Source: Bacillus subtilis (GTDB taxonomy: Bacteria; Bacillota; Bacilli; Bacillales; Bacillaceae_C). Taken from it: 41,178 nucleotides of DNA. This document shows positions 16,345-24,754 of the stretch, piece by piece; position 1 is the stretch's first letter, and each line of letters begins with the position of its first letter. Below the pieces are notes generated by a model that saw only the letters and a program-made list of their open reading frames with translations, did no database searches and was not told the DNA's origin. The translations under genes and the position numbers were made by a program. The DNA is taken from positions 1 to 41,178 of the forward strand of contig NZ_VTQV01000038.1 of the NCBI RefSeq assembly GCF_008764245.1, in the 5' to 3' direction.

Positions 16345-17132
16345 TATTTCTCACCTCTGATGAAGAGTCCATACATGAACTTTTGCAGTGGTGCTGCTAG
16401 AAACACCATTGTGAAGGTTCCTAGGAAACTCGTTAATAGTTGACTAGCAGAAGCATAAGCTCGAATCGTCTCCCCTAGTTCCGGCATACGTGCTACTAAT
16501 GTCGAGGAAGCGGCCGTCATCATACTTCCCGAACCAACTCCTGACGCCATAGCGAGCGCTTCAACCCGGAAGCCTAGATCTAATAGAATAGGTGCAAAGA
16601 TACTAAAGAAGATCGCACCAAATAATGTGCCAATAATATAGAGGGAAAGCACCCCTCTTCCTTCTGGCGATTCCAACGTATATTTTTCGGAAATATAAGC
16701 AAGCTCCCCTTCTCGTCCGATTCCAAGTGTCGCGCCAATCGCCTCTCGTCTTAATCCAATTAACAGGGCAATCGGGAGACCTAAAACAACCGTACCCAGA
16801 TTCCCAAATTCCTGAATCAAGAATACCCAGCCAATGCTTAAAATTTCTTTTAACTTAGGCGCAACATCTGCGCCATATCTTGCCATTAAAGGCAACATAA
16901 TAAAAATTAAATACGTACTTGCAAAATTCACATTTTCTTTACTATAAATTTTCTTTATAATGCCTTTTCTGAAAATTTGAATCCCCAAAATCATTGTGAT
17001 CATAATCGCAAAAACAAGTGGCAAAAAGCCGATATTAAACTTCCCAATCGGAATCGATTGGAAACCAATCCCTTCCGCAATCGCAATTACGACCAATACA
17101 AAAATCAGTAAAAACAGAAAACTCCTCTTCAT
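16344..17132 (-). CDS. DUF3100 family membrane protein, putative transporter
   Basis: A 262-residue protein with about seven transmembrane helices. It has a conserved-looking cytosolic stretch (GLRREAIGATLGIGREGELA, about 128-147) and a glycine/serine-rich helix (ASGVGSGSMMTAASSTLVA, about 200-218), a pattern seen in ion-coupled carriers. It matches what I know of DUF3100, a family without assigned function. The gene lies 15 bases after an M20 amidohydrolase gene and overlaps the next membrane-protein gene. Likely role: import of, or export of product from, the amidohydrolase substrate. Confidence 0.72.
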   Translation of the reverse strand: MKRSFLFLLIFVLVVIAIAEGIGFQSIPIGKFNIGFLPLVFAIMITMILGIQIFRKGIIKKIYSKENVNFASTYLIFIMLPLMARYGADVAPKLKEILSIGWVFLIQEFGNLGTVVLGLPIALLIGLRREAIGATLGIGREGELAYISEKYTLESPEGRGVLSLYIIGTLFGAIFFSIFAPILLDLGFRVEALAMASGVGSGSMMTAASSTLVARMPELGETIRAYASASQLLTSFLGTFTMVFLAAPLQKFMYGLFIRGEK

Positions 17133-17147
17133 GATGTCACTCCCCTG

Positions 17148-18401
17148 TTAGTCTACAATCGTTTGAATTAATGCTTCATATTCTGCAAATGAGCGCTTAT
17201 ATAACTGATTTTTGTCCACTTTCCCATTCATATAAATAAAAACTTGTGATAAAAACTCAGGGAAAATTTCAAATAGAAATTCTTGATCAATATCGATAAA
17301 GTCGTCCCCGTGAATCGTCCCCGTAAAGCCGCTATGACCAATTTGAATACAAGGAATCATAAAGGATAAATCGCCAATATCTCCTCCTGCACTGATTGCG
17401 TTGTTATCAAGGAGAACATCAATTTTCTCATTTTTTTCAAATGTTTCTCTTACAAACTCAGAGAGATAACGATGCTGTTTGAAAGGTAGATAGCCCATTT
17501 GCGTTTGAATGTCCACTTCTCCTTGGAGGGCGATCGCACTTCCTTTTGCTGCATCGTCTAATTTTATAGCTGCTTCTTTAATATATTCAACAGATTGCGC
17601 CCGCAAATCGGTCCCAACGACGATCCGATTTGGTATCACGTTTGTCGACATATCGGATTCCATTACAATCGGATTAATCCGCACCATTTCCCGTTCATTC
17701 ATTTGCTGTCTCGCTAAACCAACCGCCACATTAAACAGCGTTGACATGCTATAAGCATTTTTCGAAGAGAATGGATCAAAGCCCGCATGGGTTGCCTTTC
17801 CCTTAAATTCATAATATTTATAAAGGAAACCGGCTAATGCCGTATTAATATCAATCGTTCTTTTGTCAAACTCTCCACCGATAGCATGAACACAAACGGC
17901 ACAATCAATATCATCAAACACACCAAGTCGCATCGCTTCCGGTTTCCCACCATAATAAGCAATGGTTCCATTTTTCAAAAGCTCGTCCCGATAACGAAGA
18001 TCCAAATATTCTTCTGCCGGCACAAAAACGAATACAAGTTCATAATCAAAGTTTTCATAGACCTTTGACTGATATAAATACTTATAAAGGGCTAACGCAA
18101 TCGCTACTTGCGTATAATGGCCACAATTATGTGCAGCACCTGTTTCAGGATCGGCGTTTCGATGGGTCGGCGCATAGACAGCATCTAATTCCGCTATAAA
18201 AGCAATTTTTAGATCCTTTCCTTCTCCTAGGCTAGTACGAAATCCTGTTGTACTAAACTCTTCTAAGGTTAGTTCAGGATTAATCTTTTTTAAAAAACTT
18301 ACGATTGTTTCTTTTGTTTTAAATTCTTTATATCCCAATTCAGGGTTATTAAAAATTCTCTCTGCTATTTGCTTAATTTCCTCATACTGTGTATTAAACA
18401 T
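17148..18401 (-). CDS. M20-family metallopeptidase / amidohydrolase
   Basis: A 417-residue cytoplasmic zinc- or manganese-dependent hydrolase of the M20D (N-acyl-amino-acid amidohydrolase/AbgB-like) type. Candidate metal ligands and catalytic residues are Cys93 and His95 (HNCGH), Glu130-Glu131 (VPAEE), His172 (VCVHAIGG) and a C-terminal His in GTIHGDD. The dimerisation domain with GKATHAG lies in the middle. The ATG has a near-perfect AAGGAGGT at 8 bases. It leads an operon with a DUF3100 protein and a small membrane protein, so it probably cleaves an imported amide-linked compound, perhaps an acylated amino acid. Substrate is unknown. Confidence 0.85.
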   Translation of the reverse strand: MFNTQYEEIKQIAERIFNNPELGYKEFKTKETIVSFLKKINPELTLEEFSTTGFRTSLGEGKDLKIAFIAELDAVYAPTHRNADPETGAAHNCGHYTQVAIALALYKYLYQSKVYENFDYELVFVFVPAEEYLDLRYRDELLKNGTIAYYGGKPEAMRLGVFDDIDCAVCVHAIGGEFDKRTIDINTALAGFLYKYYEFKGKATHAGFDPFSSKNAYSMSTLFNVAVGLARQQMNEREMVRINPIVMESDMSTNVIPNRIVVGTDLRAQSVEYIKEAAIKLDDAAKGSAIALQGEVDIQTQMGYLPFKQHRYLSEFVRETFEKNEKIDVLLDNNAISAGGDIGDLSFMIPCIQIGHSGFTGTIHGDDFIDIDQEFLFEIFPEFLSQVFIYMNGKVDKNQLYKRSFAEYEALIQTIVD

Positions 18402-18553
18402 CTAGATGACCTCCTTGGATGACTCCCCTATTATATACCAAAAACACGAATAAATAAATATAAATATTCAATAACATTCGTATATAGCTTTCCTCTCCAC
18501 AAAAAACTAGCCATTTCTTTTTAAATGTTCGATTAAATCTTCTTGAATGAAAG

Positions 18554-20656
18554 TCATTTATCGACCACTTCCAATTGAATTGTTGCCTGTTGGTCTCCTA
18601 TTCGCACTCTTATGCTTGTTGCACCGATCGATACGGCTTCTACCTGACCACTCGAATCGACCTTTGCTACATTTTCACTGCCTGTTTCCCAGCTCTTAGG
18701 AATAGCCGGGTATTGTGTGAAATCCGCCCCTGTTGCTTCAGGGCTCATTATTTGAAGTTTCGCTGTATCCCCTACACGCAAACGGAGGATTCCATCTTTT
18801 ACTCTTTCATGAACTAAGTACATCGTTTGTTCGTAAGGAATAAATCGGTAATTCATTTTATCCTTATCAATTGTTACAATGCCTTGCCCTAGAATATTGC
18901 CCTTTTCGGGTCCCACATAACCCTTCGAAGCGCCGTTTCCAGTAATAATATAGTCTACTCCATTCAGTGTCCATTGCCGAAGAACGTGGAGGTGTCCGAA
19001 TAAAACCATTATAGACACGGAAGGCTGTCTCTCTTTATACCGGCTCAAAATTTTCTCTAATTTCCTTGCATCTTTTTCTTCCATTTGATGGGCCGTTCCA
19101 AAATCATCCCTTGTTGGTACGTGAGTTACAATGATTACATTCTGTTTTTGCTGATCATTCAGTAATCTTTGCAAATAATGAAATTGAGTGGAATCCGATG
19201 CTGTGATACTTTGATCAAAGGCTGAATTTAAAAATACAAATAAAGTATCTCCATACTCCATGTGATAAGTTGGGGAACCAAACATATCCCTATACAAATC
19301 TAAATTCCCTTGGAATGCTTCGTGATTACCAGGTGTTGTAAAAATGGGAATCTTCTTCTCCATATTAGAAAAAATGATCGATAAGCTTTTATATTCTGCT
19401 TGCAATGACTGATCTACCATATCCCCCATTTGAATGATAAAGGCAGGTTCTTTTTCCGCACTCAACTGAAAAGCCTTCATACCACAGTCAAAGGAATGTG
19501 TATCAGGAATAATAAAAATTTCCTGTTTTCCTACGGGTTCTGGCAAAGTTTGCACGCGAAACTTCCGCTTTAGTGGCATCGCCGAGTTACCTGCATAATC
19601 TTGTGCGGTTATCTGTAGAATATGCTCTCCACTCACCAATTTTTTTAAAGGTAACGCATAACCCCACCCCGTGTCGATGTCAAAATAAACCTCTAATTTT
19701 TCCCCATTTAACAAAACTTCAATGGAGTCAGGGTTCACTCCTGATTTTTGATCCATTAAGTGAAAAGTGATGCGTGGCGTTCCTGTTCTTTCCACCACCG
19801 TTTCCGTTGGAGTAACCTTTGAAAAGATGGGAGGATCTAAATCGGGACTTAAATCGATCGTATAGGTTTTATCCACATATGGTAAGGAGCGGTTTCCCGC
19901 ATGATCCATTGCTTCCACATGGACATGATAAACGCCTGTCTGAACCTTTTCAAATAAGTATTCAATTTGTTGATTCTCTGGATCATATGTAAAGTCTACC
20001 TTCTCACCATTCACTGTCATCCAGATCGATTTTGGGTCTACTCCTGTTTGCACATCCACTACTTTAGCTGAAAAAGTAAAATGGTCTTTGTAAATCACTG
20101 GAAAACTTGGACTGATATCATAAAATTCAGGTCCTACCAGATCTTCTGAATCCTCATAGACAAAACGAATATGATCCATATAAATGCAACCCGTATACTG
20201 GGTATCACCCTGCAGTTCCTTATTTTTCTCTACTGCATAAATCTGTTCAAGCTGGAGGGGTAAGGTCCATTGAGAATCAATGGGTGTATCAACATATTTC
20301 CAACCCTTCCAGTTGATATTCTCATTCGTCAAATTCACCCATTTACGTTCGCCATTCCCATCTAACAATGTTGCTCGTAACCACGGCGAATGTCCATCCC
20401 CAAAAACCCAAACACCAAGCTTTTTAGGCATTCTCTCCGTTATCAAGCCCTCTTTAAAACGAATATACATCGCACCATTTCCAGATTGCCAGCCACCAAA
20501 ATGGTAAAAAAGCTTTAAACTATATCGGCCAAATCTGGCCTGCTCTGTACTTAATGAGAGATCATAGCTTGAAACAAATTGATGATTTGTTAGATACCGA
20601 CTTCTATCTCCATGTTCAAAGTCATCTAGTATTTTTGCCTTTTCACACAACTGCAT
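18554..20656 (-). CDS. Multidomain calcineurin-like metallophosphoesterase
   Basis: A 700-residue protein. Residues about 8-170 form a beta-sandwich resembling carbohydrate-binding modules (KILDDFEHGDRSRY start, IYMDHIRF end). Two Ig-like modules follow (about 178-275 and 280-372; both contain SGVNPDSI/TGVDPKSI and DHAGN/DYAGN motifs). The phosphoesterase domain is about 380-610 with DTH, GDMVD, GNHE, THVP and GHLH metal motifs. A bacterial Ig (BIG2-like) domain closes it (about 620-700, SGQVEAVSIGATSIRV). Such architectures are usually exported, yet no signal peptide is present at the N terminus, and an in-frame stop lies 15 codons upstream. The ATG follows GGAG closely. Substrate unknown. 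Confidence 0.85.
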   Translation of the reverse strand: MQLCEKAKILDDFEHGDRSRYLTNHQFVSSYDLSLSTEQARFGRYSLKLFYHFGGWQSGNGAMYIRFKEGLITERMPKKLGVWVFGDGHSPWLRATLLDGNGERKWVNLTNENINWKGWKYVDTPIDSQWTLPLQLEQIYAVEKNKELQGDTQYTGCIYMDHIRFVYEDSEDLVGPEFYDISPSFPVIYKDHFTFSAKVVDVQTGVDPKSIWMTVNGEKVDFTYDPENQQIEYLFEKVQTGVYHVHVEAMDHAGNRSLPYVDKTYTIDLSPDLDPPIFSKVTPTETVVERTGTPRITFHLMDQKSGVNPDSIEVLLNGEKLEVYFDIDTGWGYALPLKKLVSGEHILQITAQDYAGNSAMPLKRKFRVQTLPEPVGKQEIFIIPDTHSFDCGMKAFQLSAEKEPAFIIQMGDMVDQSLQAEYKSLSIIFSNMEKKIPIFTTPGNHEAFQGNLDLYRDMFGSPTYHMEYGDTLFVFLNSAFDQSITASDSTQFHYLQRLLNDQQKQNVIIVTHVPTRDDFGTAHQMEEKDARKLEKILSRYKERQPSVSIMVLFGHLHVLRQWTLNGVDYIITGNGASKGYVGPEKGNILGQGIVTIDKDKMNYRFIPYEQTMYLVHERVKDGILRLRVGDTAKLQIMSPEATGADFTQYPAIPKSWETGSENVAKVDSSGQVEAVSIGATSIRVRIGDQQATIQLEVVDK

Positions 20657-20871
20657 TTCACTCCGTTTTATAGAAAGGATTAGATTGAAATATTAAGCAT
20701 GACAGTATTATCTTGAAAGTACAACTACCGGAACTATTTTAAATTTTAACATAGTTTTAGATGTATTTTATAGTCGGGACATTATTCTGGTAAATTTGAA
20801 GCACCATCTTGTTAACCTGGTGAATAAAAGAGGCCATTTTTGTAAAAATAACATGAAAGGAGTTGATAAAT

Positions 20872-21336
20872 ATGGACCATCTAAAGGCAATTACCATTAA
20901 GTTTTTGGCTAGCCTGGCCCTTTTATATATGATTTTGGGGATGTTGTATGGAATGTCTTTTGGGAATGTGTTCCTCATTACCTTGACATTAGGAGTAGTA
21001 TCTTATCTCATTGGGGATTTGCTTATTTTGCCCAGAACGAATAATAGTATTGCCACTGCAGCAGATTTCGGACTTTCCTTGTTTGTGATATGGATCATGA
21101 GTATGGCCTTAACAACAGGTGGAAATTTATTTATGATGTCTCTCATAGCCGCTGTGGGCACCACCATCTTTGAATACTTTTTCCATAAACTGATGGCTAC
21201 TGAAGTAATAGGTGAAGAAGAAACTCAGGCCCACCCCTCTCCAAGAAATATGCAATACCAAACAGAGGCCTCTGAAGAGCTTAATGAGCTTGATGATGAG
21301 CTTGATGAAAATGACCAAGACATCGAGAAAGAGTAA
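20872..21336 (+). CDS. DUF2512 membrane protein, YndM-like
   Basis: A 154-residue protein with four hydrophobic helices (about 8-26, 29-46, 64-82, 86-105) and a hydrophilic, very acidic C-terminal tail (about 120-154, rich in Glu/Asp). This matches B. subtilis YndM (DUF2512), whose function is unknown. The ATG at 20872 follows AAAGGAG at 9 bases; a TTG three codons earlier is too close to that site. It is a single-gene unit with a hairpin after it. Confidence 0.8.
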   Translation: MDHLKAITIKFLASLALLYMILGMLYGMSFGNVFLITLTLGVVSYLIGDLLILPRTNNSIATAADFGLSLFVIWIMSMALTTGGNLFMMSLIAAVGTTIFEYFFHKLMATEVIGEEETQAHPSPRNMQYQTEASEELNELDDELDENDQDIEKE

Positions 21337-21345
21337 CCAAAACTT

Positions 21346-21387
21346 TTGCAGGGACAGTCAATGTCCCTGCAAGTTAGCATTTTTTTC
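21346..21387 (+). terminator. Terminator after the YndM-like gene
   Basis: A perfect 11-bp stem, TTGCAGGGACA and TGTCCCTGCAA, with a 5-base loop; a T-run (TTTTTTT) follows 7 bases later. Because the T-run is offset, efficiency is uncertain. Confidence 0.65.
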
Positions 21388-21500
21388 CGGACGGGAATAG
21401 GCTCCTTCTTTACATGGGTTTCTCTTCCTGAGCACGGCGAATGGGAGACACAAACCCGGTAAATTATGTCTTTCATGACGATCTAATGCATAAGGAAGCA

Positions 21501-22424
21501 TTAATTCTCTGGATCAATTCTTTGGATAAATTCCTCTGCCGCACTGTAGCCTTGCTGCATTAAATACCAGTTGTTCGCAGCAGCCTCAATTAATCCCGCT
21601 ACATCACGTCCAGGTTGCAGCTGAATTTCTACATGTGGGACGCGAACCCCCATATATTCCTTAAATTTATGATCGACCTCTAGTTCATTGTTTAATGCAT
21701 TGCCTTTCCACTTTGTTAATTCTATGTCCAAAGAAATTCTTGTTTCATCTTGAAACGCCCTTCTTCCATATAAGCGAACCACATTTAATAAACCAATACT
21801 ACGTAACGCCAAAAATTCCCGATTCGTTACATTATGGGTACCTAACAAAGTTTGGGGGCTTAGTTTTTTCAGCACGACAATATCATCTGCAATCAAACGA
21901 TGTCCTCTTCCAATTAAAGTATGAGCTGTTTCGCTTTTGCCAACGCCAGATTTTCCACGTAGTAAAATCCCCATTCCCGAGACATTGAGACAAACACCAT
22001 GAATCGCAATTTCCTCTGCCAGCGTTTTAGTTAAAAAACTATCAATTTTGGCAACAAATTCTGGTGCGCTTTCAGAGGTACGTAACAAAGGAATCCCTTC
22101 TTGATCACAAAAGCGCTTTAAATATTTTAATCCCTCCAGTTGATCTGTCACAATAAAACAAGGAGGATGATATTTCACCACATTGCCAATCCGTTGCTTT
22201 CTTTCCTCTTGGGACAGACTATGTAGGTAGGTCACTTCTTTTTCACTTAATATTTGTACTTGTTCCATTGGGAAAAAGTCAAAAAACCCAATAAATTCTA
22301 AGCCTGGACAATGTGTTTTCGGCTTTGTAACAGGCCGCTTTAGCTGACTCGCTCCCGCTAAAACTTCTAACGAAAATTTTTGAACCAAATGTTCAACCAC
22401 TATTGATTCCACCTTGAATGACAC
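21501..22424 (-). CDS. HPr kinase/phosphorylase-like protein (divergent paralogue)
   Basis: About 307 residues, matching HprK in length and fold: an N-terminal domain (to about 125), then a kinase domain with AIHGV (His142), the P-loop GKSGVGKS (about 157-164), RGHRLIADD (about 173-181) and a C-terminal PGRDVAGLIEAAANN block. The usual HprK signature E-x-R-G-x-G reads ALRSIG here (about 206-211), so the Glu and first Gly are lost. The usual hprK neighbour lgt is absent, so this is probably a second copy with another substrate or reduced phosphorylase activity. GTG at 22424 has AAGGGA 6 bases upstream; TTG at 22445 and GTG at 22412 are alternatives. Confidence 0.8.
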   Translation of the reverse strand: MSFKVESIVVEHLVQKFSLEVLAGASQLKRPVTKPKTHCPGLEFIGFFDFFPMEQVQILSEKEVTYLHSLSQEERKQRIGNVVKYHPPCFIVTDQLEGLKYLKRFCDQEGIPLLRTSESAPEFVAKIDSFLTKTLAEEIAIHGVCLNVSGMGILLRGKSGVGKSETAHTLIGRGHRLIADDIVVLKKLSPQTLLGTHNVTNREFLALRSIGLLNVVRLYGRRAFQDETRISLDIELTKWKGNALNNELEVDHKFKEYMGVRVPHVEIQLQPGRDVAGLIEAAANNWYLMQQGYSAAEEFIQRIDPEN

Positions 22425-22489
22425 TCTCCGTCCCTTTACTTTCAACTATATGAGATTGAATATTATTACCCATAATAACATGAAACCGT

Positions 22490-22517
22490 TCTATATTCTG
22501 TGACTATGCTGTGTCAA
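22490..22517 (-). promoter_or_regulatory. Promoter of the HprK-like gene
   Basis: On the minus strand TTGACA (22517-22512), a 16-base spacer, TATAGA (22495-22490). It lies about 70 bases upstream of the start codon. Confidence 0.5.
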
Positions 22518-22587
22518 TTGGAAGAACATGATGTTGGTCTTTTTTTAAGGATCGAGTGAAAGGATAAACAATGATGAACAGCTACAT

Positions 22588-22695
22588 GCGCGCCGTCCTG
22601 GCGGCAGACTCAAACCGCGACGTCCTGTCGCTTCGTCTGCACTAAGTACATCCTTGTACGACGCAACGCTGTTCTGACCCACATCCTGTTGGCCT
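22588..22695. repeat. Mini-hairpin repeat element, long copy
   Basis: A run of short palindromes, each with a TCCT-containing loop: CGCC-GTCCT-GGCG (22591-22603), GCGAC-GTCCT-GTCGC (22617-22631, inside an outer stem GCAGAC/GTCTGC), GTACA-TCCT-TGTAC (22646-22659), and an imperfect CCAC-ATCCT-GTTGG. The ends recur at 38018-38063. The element ends at the stop codon of the acetyltransferase gene and may act as its 3' terminator. Confidence 0.7.
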
Positions 22696-23845
22696 AAAAG
22701 AAATCTGGGAAGTAAGTGCTTTGGTTTGGAATTATGCTTTCTAACTGGGCAAGTTCAGCCTGATTACCTTGTATAGCTTCTACTTCTGCCAGCTCTTTGA
22801 CTGTTTTATACCCAAGCATAAGGGCGGATAATTGATTGATCGTTAATTCAATCACCTTTTCCTCATTACTATCGGCCACCACTTTCCGTACCCCATCTTC
22901 GGTTAGCTCAAAAATGCCATGATTCCATGGTGCAACCGGATCTTTTACCCGCAATTTTATTGGTGTGTGAACATTAGCCGACCAAGCAAACTGTTGTAAA
23001 TACTGCTCGACATCCACTATTCTCGCCATGAAATAAGGAAATACCTCCATCTGCACACGAGGATTTTTCATAATATAAGGCAATGGTTCGGAAAGGGAAG
23101 TCGATATTTCCACCTTTTCTACCATGGAATCATGTTGTCCGATAAATGCCCATAATCCTTTCCTAGCTTCATGGCTAAGAGGCATAAATTCGGCGACCTT
23201 CATTTTACTTTCTTTAACGGAATACAGCAGATATCCTTCTGGTTTTCCATTAGGAGAATAATAAATAGCTGGGGTCCATGATTGCAAACGATCGCGCCAC
23301 CATGTTTGTTCACGAACAAGCATCCCTGAATACGCTTGAGCATATGTTTCATAAACAATCTGCAGATCTGGATGATGTGCCCCTTTATGGAGTCGAACGA
23401 TCTTACCTTCACTTTCTGGAATCGATAAATCGGCTCTCAATATCGTCATATTACGAGTATCTGAGAAAATCTCCCAGCCAAATTTCCGATAGAAATCAAT
23501 CGAAAAAGGATGGAGATAGGACAATAGCTGGCCCTTTTCCTTCATCACTTCCAAAGCGGTTGTCATCAATCCCCGAATATGGCCTTTTCTGCGATATTCG
23601 GGATAGGAAGACACACTCGCAATTCCCCCCATCGGGATACGCTTGCCGTGTTGGTAGACCTCAAAAGGAAGAATATGTAATTTCGATGCTAACTTCCCCT
23701 CTTCAAAAATACCGAGAATATGCTGTGTCTCCATCTTTTTCTTTTGCTTCTCCAATTCCTCCGCTGAAAGTTCATATTGAAAAGCATACATTGATAAATG
23801 GGCTGCCTCTTCATAATTCTCAGATGATAGTTTTACAATATTCAT
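22694..23845 (-). CDS. Eis-like GNAT acetyltransferase
   Basis: A 383-residue protein of the Eis/enhanced-intracellular-survival type: an N-terminal GNAT domain with IASVSSYPEYRRKGHIRGLM (about 75-94, acetyl-CoA loop RRKGHIRG), a second GNAT-like fold in the middle, and a C-terminal SCP2-like sterol-carrier fold (about 285-383). It should transfer acetyl groups from acetyl-CoA to amines in the cytoplasm; Eis proteins acetylate aminoglycosides or peptides, but the substrate here is unknown. The ATG follows AAGGAGAG at 7 bases. It is transcribed in the same direction as the TSUP gene 52 bases upstream. Confidence 0.87.
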   Translation of the reverse strand: MNIVKLSSENYEEAAHLSMYAFQYELSAEELEKQKKKMETQHILGIFEEGKLASKLHILPFEVYQHGKRIPMGGIASVSSYPEYRRKGHIRGLMTTALEVMKEKGQLLSYLHPFSIDFYRKFGWEIFSDTRNMTILRADLSIPESEGKIVRLHKGAHHPDLQIVYETYAQAYSGMLVREQTWWRDRLQSWTPAIYYSPNGKPEGYLLYSVKESKMKVAEFMPLSHEARKGLWAFIGQHDSMVEKVEISTSLSEPLPYIMKNPRVQMEVFPYFMARIVDVEQYLQQFAWSANVHTPIKLRVKDPVAPWNHGIFELTEDGVRKVVADSNEEKVIELTINQLSALMLGYKTVKELAEVEAIQGNQAELAQLESIIPNQSTYFPDFF

Positions 23846-23897
23846 TTATAATCTCTCCTTACGATGTAATGAATGGCTATAGGATTTCACGCTACCT

Positions 23898-24608
23898 TTA
23901 ACGATCTATAAGCAAATAAATGCCTGTAAATAACAAAATAATATAGGTGAAAATGCGAAAATAGTGTTGGTTGATCCAACGGTATAAAAGTTGTCCAAAA
24001 AACAAACCGATAAATACAAGCGGTAAAGCCCATCCACTCGAAATCCAAATCGTTTGATTCGTGCCGACGAAAATCACTTGAATCAGTAAACTAATAAGAT
24101 AGATAAAGAGATAAAAGGCTAAGGTCGTCCCCCTTAATTTTTCCTTCTCAGTATCGGTTCCCGAAAAATAAAGTAAAAGAGGCGGACCCGGCATGCCAAT
24201 ACTTGTCGTTAAAGTGCCCGATAAACCGCCTGCGATAAAATCTCTAGGCTTTGTTTGTGCAATACGAAGCTTCATAATCAAAAGCAAGGTTAAAAGTAAA
24301 ATGATTATGCTAACGCCCAACTTTAACCTGGGAATATCGACAAATAAAAATATTAGCAATCCTATAGGGAGGCCTGCAACACTTCCAAACACAAATCTTT
24401 TTAAAACTTGAAAATCGATATCCTTTCGAATCTTTCTTATTAATGCACACGAAATGACAAGCGATAAAATCAAATTAATTTGGATGGCCTCCATCGGAGA
24501 GAAGAGCAAGAGTAAAAATGGTGTAGCCAAAATCGAAAAGCCAAACCCCGTACTAGTTTGTAAAATAGAGGCAAATAAAATTATAATGACAAAAAGGAAA
24601 ATATCCAA
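23898..24608 (-). CDS. TSUP family (TauE/SafE) membrane transporter
   Basis: A 236-residue membrane protein with about seven to eight helices and the two repeated TSUP motifs: SILQTSTGFGFSI near the N terminus and GGLSGTLTTSIGMPGPPL (about 127-144). The family exports or imports sulphur compounds or organic anions; the substrate is unknown. The start is TTG with AGGTG about 5-6 bases upstream. It has no sulphur-metabolism neighbours. Confidence 0.82.
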   Translation of the reverse strand: MDIFLFVIIILFASILQTSTGFGFSILATPFLLLLFSPMEAIQINLILSLVISCALIRKIRKDIDFQVLKRFVFGSVAGLPIGLLIFLFVDIPRLKLGVSIIILLLTLLLIMKLRIAQTKPRDFIAGGLSGTLTTSIGMPGPPLLLYFSGTDTEKEKLRGTTLAFYLFIYLISLLIQVIFVGTNQTIWISSGWALPLVFIGLFFGQLLYRWINQHYFRIFTYIILLFTGIYLLIDR

Positions 24609-24728
24609 AAAAACACCTATTTCTTAATACGAATATCTTTATTTTACCATAGTGAGGTGAAGGCTTAAATAGTCTCAGACTTGAATTCCGTACGTAGTTT
24701 TCCCTTTTAGAAGAGGTGTGCAAGTTGC

Positions 24729-24754
24729 AAAAAAAGAGGGGACTCCCCCTTTTT
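24729..24754 (-). terminator. Terminator after the methyltransferase gene
   Basis: On the minus strand AAAAAGGGGG and CCCCTCTTTTTTT pair around a 3-base loop immediately after the methyltransferase stop codon; a U-run follows. Confidence 0.8.

Noticed and set aside
23278-23901. 207-codon plus-strand open frame opposite the Eis-like gene
   Set aside because: It lies fully antisense to a gene with clear domains, has no ribosome site and no recognisable motifs.
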